A DNA stretch of 64,000 bases from an uncultured Chromatiaceae bacterium (GTDB taxonomy: Bacteria; Pseudomonadota; Gammaproteobacteria; Enterobacterales; Alteromonadaceae), in assembly GCA_937978655.1 (NCBI GenBank), contig CALJUX010000034.1, positions 1-64,000 of the forward strand. Direction: 5' to 3'. Position 1 is the first letter of the stretch. Every line of letters begins with the position of its first letter. The position numbers and the translations under genes are program-made. Below the pieces are notes generated by a model. The model was not told the DNA's origin and made no database searches. It was given only the letters and a program-made list of their open reading frames with translations. Of the stretch, positions 58,358-64,000 are shown in pieces.

Positions 58358-60982
58358 ATGCGCTTTACCCCACATTCTCTGACGCTGCTCGCCAGCGCCA
58401 TCGCTGTTGCTACGCCTGTTTTTGCCGACACAGCCGCTGAAAACATTGCTGCCGAAAGCAAAGTTGAACGTATTCAGGTCACCGGTAGTTTTATCAAACG
58501 CAGCCAGCAGGAAGATGCCACGCCGCTGCTGCAAATCGACGCCGACGCCATTGCCGCCAGTGGCAAAGTGACGCTGACTGACGTACTGCGTGACCTGTCG
58601 GTCAATTCCGGCAACAGCTTTGACGAGCAATATACCGGCAGTTTCTCCGCCGGTTCAGCCTCGATTGGCCTGCGTGGCTTAAGCCCGAAAAATACTCTGG
58701 TACTGGTCAATGGTCAGCGCCTGTCGAACTATGGTTTTGCGCTGAATACCCAGGACACTTTTGTTGACCTCAACGCCTTGCCGTTAAGCGCGGTCAAACG
58801 CATTGAAGTACTCAAAGACGGCGCCTCCTCAGTCTATGGTTCAGACGCCATCGCCGGCGTGGTCAACATCATTTTAAAAGAGCAAATCACCGACACTGAA
58901 CTGTCACTCAGCACCGGCCGCGCCACGCAAGGCGGTCTGGAGCAATACGGATTGGGCCTGGCGACCGGTATCGGCGAAGTCGCGCAGGACGGTTATAACC
59001 TGAGCCTGACGCTGGACTGGTTTGACCGCGCCCGGCTTGACGCCAGCGAACGCGATTTGCTGAAGACCGGTGATTTCCGCCATTTACCGGGCGGCAAACT
59101 GTCCGGCTGGAGCGCACAAGGCGCGAATTCGCTGGCCAATCCGTCCCTGCCACAAGCGCTGGCCAACTGCCCGACCGGCAGCGAAAAACGGCCATGGAGT
59201 GATTTCACCCCGGGCCGTAAAGGCGAAGTCTGTGCTTTTAACGCCCAGCCGTTTAATACGCTGCAGCCGGAAGTGACGCGCCGGCAGTTATCACTGCAAG
59301 GTACTGTCGCGCTTGGCGACAACTTAACCGGTTTCGCGGAGTGGCTGTATAGCGACAATGACTCAGCCATGTTATTTGGCGCGCCACTGACCGTCGGCGC
59401 CGGCCTGCGCGCTTATAATCCGCAGAACGGCACCCTGAGCGATATTCCGGTGCTGTTACCTGTTGGTCATCCTGACAATAGCTCCGGCAAACCACTGGCG
59501 ATTGAATACACGCTGTTTGATTTGGGCCCACGCACCAAAGCCAACAGCCAGCAGTTCAGCCGCTTGCTGACCGGCTTAAAATATCAGGGCGAGGTTTGGG
59601 ATGCTCAGCTGCAACTGCTGCAATCATTCAGTCATCAGCGTGAATATGTAGACAACTTCGTCAATCGCTTTGCATTTGAAAAAGTATTACAAGATGGCAG
59701 CTACCGCTTTGACGGCCGTCAGAACAGCGCTGACGTACTGAACCGGCTGCGCCTGCAAACACGCCGGCCCGGTGAATACGAAATCAACTCAATCAACGGC
59801 AGCGCCAGCCGCGATTTGTGGGACAACGACTATGGCACCGTCGCCATTGCTACAGGTTTTGACCTGCGTAAAGAACGGATGGACGCCGGCACGTCGCCGC
59901 AGGTGTTGTCCGGCACTGAACTGCGCCCGGCGATTAACCTGGTCAAAGGCGAGCGTACCGTCAGCGCCGCTTTTGCCGAATTGAGCCTGCCGCTTTATAC
60001 CGACCTGACCGCCAGCATCGCCGGCCGGCTGGATCACTATGACGATTTTGGCCGCGCCTTTTCGCCCAAAGCCGGCGTGCATTATGTGCTGGCCGAAGAC
60101 TGGCTGCTGCGCGCGTCCTGGTCACGCGGTTTCCGCGCCCCGTCTTTGCCGGAAATTGCTGACAGCAACACCATCAGTTACGGCACTGTGATTGACCCGA
60201 ACGACCCGCTGGAGCCGGGCAGCCGCCGCGGTTATACCCAGCTGCGCGGCGGTAACCCGCTGCTGCAACCGGAACGCTCGACCAACAGCAACGCCGGGGT
60301 GATCTGGTCGTTCAGTAAACAGGGCAGCGTCGGCATTGATGTATTCAGCATCGAACAGCAAGACATTATCGCCGGCGACAGCGCACAATATGTCGTCGAC
60401 CACCCGGAGTTGTATGCCGACCGCATTCTGCGGGATGCGCAGGGCCGCTTACAGATTTTGAAAAACCAGTACACCAATCAGGGCAGCCGCGACACCCGTG
60501 GTGTCGATATCGATTTTAACTACCGCTTTGAACTGGGTAACGGCCACAGTCTCAGTCTGAAAACAGTCTGGTCGCATCTGCTGGATTATAAACAGGCGCT
60601 GGTGGCTGGCCAGCCGGTGTTGGAAGGCGCCGGTAACAACCAGTTTGGCGCTTTACCGGCCTGGAAGAGCAACAACAGCCTGATTTGGCAACACAGCGAC
60701 TGGCAAGCCAGCCTGACGGCGGCCTTTACCAGCGGCTATCAGCAAAAAGTGGCGACGGCGGCGAGTAACCCGGGGCTTCGCACTGACATCAGCAGCTTCA
60801 CGCAGTGGGACAGCCAGCTGAGTTACCGTGGTTTTGCCAATACGCAAATCAGCTTTGCTGTGCAAAACCTGCTGGACCGTGACCCGCCGTTTGACCCAAG
60901 CGCCGGCAGCGATTACACCGATACCACGCAATACAATCTGCGGGGCCGGCAAGTCAGCCTGACCGCCAGTTATCAGTTCTGA
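58358..60982 (+). CDS. TonB-dependent outer-membrane receptor
   Basis: An 874-residue receptor: signal peptide (1-24, ending VFA), a TonB-box-like segment VERIQVTGSFIKR just after it, a plug domain (about 50-170: LTDVLRDLSVNSG, GSASIGLRGLSPKNTLVLVNGQRLSNYG, IEVLKDGASSVYGSDAIAGVVNIILK) and a 22-strand barrel ending in a C-terminal Phe (SYQF). Receptors of this large IxVTGSxIKR type usually import oligosaccharides or other polymers. GAGG precedes ATG 58358. The NagR-like palindrome at its promoter suggests chitin-derived oligosaccharides, which is inference. It is followed by hairpins and a secreted protease gene. Confidence 0.92.
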   Translation: MRFTPHSLTLLASAIAVATPVFADTAAENIAAESKVERIQVTGSFIKRSQQEDATPLLQIDADAIAASGKVTLTDVLRDLSVNSGNSFDEQYTGSFSAGSASIGLRGLSPKNTLVLVNGQRLSNYGFALNTQDTFVDLNALPLSAVKRIEVLKDGASSVYGSDAIAGVVNIILKEQITDTELSLSTGRATQGGLEQYGLGLATGIGEVAQDGYNLSLTLDWFDRARLDASERDLLKTGDFRHLPGGKLSGWSAQGANSLANPSLPQALANCPTGSEKRPWSDFTPGRKGEVCAFNAQPFNTLQPEVTRRQLSLQGTVALGDNLTGFAEWLYSDNDSAMLFGAPLTVGAGLRAYNPQNGTLSDIPVLLPVGHPDNSSGKPLAIEYTLFDLGPRTKANSQQFSRLLTGLKYQGEVWDAQLQLLQSFSHQREYVDNFVNRFAFEKVLQDGSYRFDGRQNSADVLNRLRLQTRRPGEYEINSINGSASRDLWDNDYGTVAIATGFDLRKERMDAGTSPQVLSGTELRPAINLVKGERTVSAAFAELSLPLYTDLTASIAGRLDHYDDFGRAFSPKAGVHYVLAEDWLLRASWSRGFRAPSLPEIADSNTISYGTVIDPNDPLEPGSRRGYTQLRGGNPLLQPERSTNSNAGVIWSFSKQGSVGIDVFSIEQQDIIAGDSAQYVVDHPELYADRILRDAQGRLQILKNQYTNQGSRDTRGVDIDFNYRFELGNGHSLSLKTVWSHLLDYKQALVAGQPVLEGAGNNQFGALPAWKSNNSLIWQHSDWQASLTAAFTSGYQQKVATAASNPGLRTDISSFTQWDSQLSYRGFANTQISFAVQNLLDRDPPFDPSAGSDYTDTTQYNLRGRQVSLTASYQF

Positions 60983-61020
60983 GCCTGACCGGCTTCGCTG
61001 CAGTCCTTGCAGTGGAGCCG

Positions 61021-61055
61021 GTTGTCACTGCCAGCCATCAGCCGGCAGTGACAAC
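61021..61055 (+). other. Strong 12-bp hairpin after the TonB receptor
   Basis: GTTGTCACTGCC (61021-61032) pairs exactly with GGCAGTGACAAC (61044-61055) around an 11-base loop, 38 bases after the receptor stop. No T-run follows; it probably marks the mRNA end or stabilises it. Confidence 0.6.
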
Positions 61056-61111
61056 AGATATCATTAACTTATTTAATTCCTGTCATTCACACTCCTGTCA
61101 CCACCGCTAGT

Positions 61112-61182
61112 GTCAGCACCGTACCCACGCAGTTTTGGGTTTGTGCTGACTGGCGATGCGCATTGCCAGCCCGTTTTTTTTT
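61112..61182 (+). promoter_or_regulatory. Structured leader with terminator-like element before the secreted protease
   Basis: A two-tier hairpin, GTCAGCAC/GTGCTGAC (61112-61119 with 61143-61150) enclosing ACCCA/TGGGT (61123-61127 with 61136-61140), is followed at once by a second hairpin TGGCGATGCGCATTGCCA (61151-61168) and, five bases later, nine T (61174-61182). The ribosome binding site AGGAG starts three bases after the T-run. This could be an attenuator or simply the terminator of the preceding unit placed very close to the next gene. Confidence 0.45.
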
Positions 61183-61195
61183 ACAGGAGCTTGTT

Positions 61196-63268
61196 ATGCT
61201 AAAACCGTTGTTATCCCTGACTTTACTTTACAGCACGCTGGCCAGCGCCAATGCCCCGGCCCCGTTGCAAATCGCCGATATCGTGCGTCATCCGGCGCAA
61301 CTGGCACCAGATCCGCAACAGCGCCAGTTGCTCAGTACGGAACGCCGTATCGAACACCGGCTGCAGCAGGCCGGCGCCAGTTTTATCAAAGTGCATTTTC
61401 AGCAGCTGAAATTACCAGCCGGCGCTTATGTGCAGGTCAGTTCCGCCGATGGCAGCGAACAATACCGCTATGATGGCTTAAGCACAGCGCAGGCGACTTT
61501 TAATCCGGCCGCCGGCGAGGATGGCCGTCAGCAGTTTGCCGCGATGTCGGTCAGTGGCGCCGAAGCACTGGTGACTTTGGTGCTGCCGGCCGGCGTCGCC
61601 TGGCTGGATCAGCATCAGCTGCAGATTGATAAATTTTTCGCCGGCCGCAATAGCACGGATCTGCAGACCACCGACCAGGAGCCGGGCCCCCAGTCGACCT
61701 GTGGCATCAATGAGCGCCGCGACGCGGTGTGTTATGCCAGCAGCCACGCCAGCGCCTTTGACCGCAGCCGGCCGGTGGCCCGCCTGCTGATTGGTGGTTC
61801 TGGCTTATGTACCGGCTGGCGGGTTGGCAAAGACAACCATCTGCTGACCAATAACCATTGCGTCGCCAGCGCCGGCGAGCTCAGCAGCACCGAAGTCTGG
61901 TTTAATTATCAGAATACCCAGTGCGGCAAAAGCTCGGGCGCTACGGTGGTGAAAGTGACCGGCAACCAGCTGTTTCGCACCGACTACAACCTGGATTACA
62001 CCCTGTTCAGCGTCAATGATTTTGCCCGCATCAGCAGCTTTGGCCATTTAGGCCTGACCGTGCGCCAGCCGCTGCAGGGCGAAAGCATTTTTATTCCGCA
62101 GCACGGCGCCGGTAATCCAAAAGAACTGGCGATTTTCAGTGATCAGAACAACAGCGGCGTCTGCGAAATCGACGTGGCAGTCACGGCCGGGCGCGCCGCC
62201 GGTACCGACACCGGTTATTTTTGTGACACCATCGGCGGCTCGTCCGGCTCGCCGGTGATCGCGGCGCAAACTCAGAATGCCATTGCGTTACATCATTTTG
62301 GCGGCTGCACCAATCAGGGCGTGCTGATCAGCAAAATCTGGCCACAAATCGCCGATGTGTTTAATCAGCAGGTCCCAACCGGTGATCAGCAAAGTGGCGG
62401 CAATCAGCCGCCGGTTGCCGAATTCAGTGCCAGCTGTCAGGGCTTTTCCTGTCAGTTTTCGGCCGAAGCCTCAACCGACGCGGAAGGCCCGATCAGCGGC
62501 TATCACTGGCAGTTTGGCGATGGCGTCAGCGCCTCTGGGCTACTGAGCAGCCATCAGTATCAGCGCACCGGCCGGGTGAAAGTCGATCTGACCGTGACCG
62601 ACTCGCAAGGCGCCAGTGCCGCGAAAAGTCGCGAGCTGGTGATTTCAGATCCAACCTTTATGCCGCTGAGCGCCGGCGAAACCAAAACCGGGCTGAGCGG
62701 TGATAAAGACCAGCAGCTGAATTTTGTGTTGCAAAGCAGCGGCAACAATCAACGGCTACAGCTGAATACCAGCGGCGGCAGCGGCGATGTGCAGCTGTAT
62801 GTCCGCACCGGCACGCCACCCGATCTCAGCCAATATGACTGCAAATCGGCCCAAAGCGGCAATACCGAAAGCTGTAGTCTGTTCCTGAGCCAACCCGGCA
62901 CTGTTTATCTGCGGCTACTGGGACAAACCCCGTTCAGTGGGGTGACGTTGTCAGCCACCAGTCAGACCATGCCACCCAGTGGCTTTCCAAAGCTGAACCA
63001 GAGCGCGGCCAAAGGCAGCTGGTTAAGGTATGAGTATCAGGTGATGGCCGACAACAGCAAATTGATCATCAGCAGCAGCGGCGGCAGCGGCGATGCCGAT
63101 TTGTATGTGCAAAAAGGCAGCGCGCCCAGCACCACACTGTACGACTGCCGGCCTTACAAACAAGGCAATAACGAAAGCTGCAGTATCAGCGTCAAAACCG
63201 GCGACGTGGTGCATATCGGCTTACGGGCTTATCAGGCTTTCAGCGGTCTGACGCTCGACGTGCGTTAA
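61196..63268 (+). CDS. Secreted trypsin-like serine protease with PKD and two PPC domains
   Basis: A 690-residue exoenzyme: signal peptide (1-20), a propeptide region (about 21-165), a trypsin-fold domain related to lysyl endopeptidases (about 166-395) with His221 in LTNNHCV, an Asp in NLDYTLFSV and Ser350 in GGSSGSPV, then a PKD domain (about 405-485, HWQFGDGVSA) and two pre-peptidase C-terminal (PPC) domains (about 490-585 and 600-690), each with a SGGSGDxxLYV strand. Paired Cys in each accessory domain suggest secretion through type II. AGGAG precedes ATG 61196; an in-frame ATG at 61163 lies in the leader hairpin. Confidence 0.9.
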   Translation: MLKPLLSLTLLYSTLASANAPAPLQIADIVRHPAQLAPDPQQRQLLSTERRIEHRLQQAGASFIKVHFQQLKLPAGAYVQVSSADGSEQYRYDGLSTAQATFNPAAGEDGRQQFAAMSVSGAEALVTLVLPAGVAWLDQHQLQIDKFFAGRNSTDLQTTDQEPGPQSTCGINERRDAVCYASSHASAFDRSRPVARLLIGGSGLCTGWRVGKDNHLLTNNHCVASAGELSSTEVWFNYQNTQCGKSSGATVVKVTGNQLFRTDYNLDYTLFSVNDFARISSFGHLGLTVRQPLQGESIFIPQHGAGNPKELAIFSDQNNSGVCEIDVAVTAGRAAGTDTGYFCDTIGGSSGSPVIAAQTQNAIALHHFGGCTNQGVLISKIWPQIADVFNQQVPTGDQQSGGNQPPVAEFSASCQGFSCQFSAEASTDAEGPISGYHWQFGDGVSASGLLSSHQYQRTGRVKVDLTVTDSQGASAAKSRELVISDPTFMPLSAGETKTGLSGDKDQQLNFVLQSSGNNQRLQLNTSGGSGDVQLYVRTGTPPDLSQYDCKSAQSGNTESCSLFLSQPGTVYLRLLGQTPFSGVTLSATSQTMPPSGFPKLNQSAAKGSWLRYEYQVMADNSKLIISSSGGSGDADLYVQKGSAPSTTLYDCRPYKQGNNESCSISVKTGDVVHIGLRAYQAFSGLTLDVR

Positions 63269-63309
63269 ACCATGCCGGCGGCAGCAGTCGCCAGCGGTCC
63301 CTGGTCAGT

Positions 63310-63335
63310 CAAAACCCGCTGCAGAGCGGGTTTTG
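63310..63335. terminator. Bidirectional terminator between protease and GFA gene
   Basis: CAAAACCCGCT (63310-63320) pairs with AGCGGGTTTTG (63325-63335) around GCAG. A- and T-runs on both sides fit the convergent genes ending at 63268 and 63360. Confidence 0.85.
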
Positions 63336-63359
63336 TTGCTTTGCCCATCAGCCAAAGCG

Positions 63360-63776
63360 TTATTTGCCTGAGGGACGCCCCGGCTCATAGCCGTCATATC
63401 GCGGCAAAGCGGCGTCTAAATCATCCCAGCAGGCGCGGGACGAGACAAAGTTATGGGACAGTGGCCGTTCGCTGATCTCAGAGTCCAAAATCCCCAACCG
63501 CAGCCGGATTTTGTCCGGCACCTGTGCATTACTGCTATACACCGGCGACGCACAAATACGGCAAAAATGCTTCTTTTTGCCCGGCGCTGTTGCAAAAAAG
63601 CTCAGTGCTTCCTGACCGCTGCGGACAACAAAATCGCTAAGCGCCACAAAACCATTGGTGGCATAAGCCGTACCACTGCTTTTTCGGCATAAGGAACAAT
63701 GGCAATGAATGATCGCGCTGATGGGGCCGCGGATCTCAATGCTCACCGCACCACATAAACAACTGCCTTGGTACAT
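63360..63776 (-). CDS. GFA-family zinc protein (glutathione-dependent formaldehyde-activating/CENP-V type)
   Basis: A 138-residue protein with the GFA cysteine pattern: GSCLCGAV, HCHCSLCRKSSG and HFCRICASP, which bind two zinc ions. GFA enzymes were described as condensing formaldehyde with glutathione, but most members have no proven activity. ATG 63776 has AGGAG seven bases upstream; the frame extends to 63812 without support. No formaldehyde genes are nearby. Confidence 0.85.
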   Translation of the reverse strand: MYQGSCLCGAVSIEIRGPISAIIHCHCSLCRKSSGTAYATNGFVALSDFVVRSGQEALSFFATAPGKKKHFCRICASPVYSSNAQVPDKIRLRLGILDSEISERPLSHNFVSSRACWDDLDAALPRYDGYEPGRPSGK

Positions 63777-63872
63777 AAAATCTCCTGATTGCGCCTGCGG
63801 TCCGCTCAGCATGCTGTAACAACTGAGCCCGCCACACCAGTAAGGCCCGGTAATAAGACTGTTGCCTTCTCC

Positions 63873-64000
63873 TTACTGCTGCGTCAGCGCTGGCTTTGGC
63901 ATTTTTTTCAGTTGCCACTGCAACAGGCTGAAACTCAGCACGCCCTGCACCAGCACACTGAGCGCAGAACACCACCAGACCTGGGTCGGGGTAAAAGCCG
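63873..64000 (-). CDS. Membrane protein, C-terminal fragment cut by the window end
   Basis: The last 42 codons of a minus-strand gene that continues beyond the window. They encode a hydrophobic helix (VWWCSALSVLVQGVLSFSLLQW) and a short basic tail KKMPKPALTQQ. This frame is favoured over the overlapping one because it gives a normal helix-plus-positive-tail ending. The family cannot be named from this fragment. Confidence 0.5.
   Translation of the reverse strand, partial: AFTPTQVWWCSALSVLVQGVLSFSLLQWQLKKMPKPALTQQ

Noticed and set aside
63736..63975. Minus-strand 79-codon frame at the window end
   Set aside because: It conflicts with the frame ending at 63873, which gives a normal membrane-helix C-terminus, and with the GFA gene start.

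Overview
The window looks like chromosomal DNA from a gammaproteobacterium of the Alteromonadales type, most like Rheinheimera, Alishewanella or Arsukibacterium. That placement is an inference from gene content: glutamine-rich proteins, srkA-dsbA, ccoG, speA/speE, ilvIH, secreted chitinases, GlyGly-CTERM and PEP-CTERM-like tails, and an ERIC/IRU-like repeat. No rRNA, tRNA, CRISPR array, prophage or transposase was seen. The left edge is a true contig end: positions 1-73 are a T-rich stretch followed by a slightly corrupted Illumina P5/TruSeq adapter, not genome.

Layout, left half. At 75-1920 a yjfL(partial)-yjfM-yjfC operon. At 2053-8355 a chitin-degradation operon: operator-like palindrome, ChiA-type GH18 chitinase, a multidomain GH18 chitinase, an AA10 lytic polysaccharide monooxygenase and a terminator, with a perfect hairpin before each internal ribosome binding site. 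At 8490-17010 amino-acid and polyamine genes (argA, a short GlpD-like oxidoreductase, an orphan gene, proBA, a yiaD-like lipoprotein, speE), followed by divergent speA. An ERIC-like element at 19068-19193 precedes two coupled YihG-like acyltransferases. At 21113-25910 lie a methyltransferase, a single-domain response regulator, an FHA membrane protein overlapping an HtrA-like protease, and cnoX. ilvIH, a cation/proton antiporter, a Sel1 lipoprotein and a GlyGly-CTERM cyclophilin follow.

Layout, right half. At 33286-35381 a benE-gntR-CWC operon under a tandem GntR-like site. At 35744-39919 a TPR protein of the PEP-CTERM-associated kind and a choice-of-anchor A secreted protein, each behind a palindrome like the one before chiA. 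Then purT, a chromosomal ParA/ribbon-helix-helix pair, ccoG, srkA-dsbA plus a second DsbA with a CGHC site, and an AT-rich block of small unknown genes (47.9-49.1 kb). At 49218-57745 is a cell-wall-centred island: BlaI-type repressor, an M56 (BlaR1-type) protease fused to an M23 peptidoglycan hydrolase, a serine beta-lactamase-like hydrolase and an esterase in one overlapping operon, flanked by a two-component system, an amidohydrolase and a lipoprotein M23 peptidase with a Lys/Ala-rich tail. The window ends with a TonB-dependent receptor, a secreted trypsin-like protease with PKD and PPC domains, a GFA-family protein and a truncated membrane-protein gene.

The two most interesting signals are (1) a shared LacI/NagR-like palindrome (TGACARCGYTGTCA) before the chitinase operon, the TPR gene and the choice-of-anchor A gene, with a 15-nt variant before the TonB receptor, suggesting one regulon for chitin use and surface display; and (2) the BlaI/M56-M23 operon with two identical-arm palindromes, where a wall hydrolase domain replaces the usual beta-lactam sensor.
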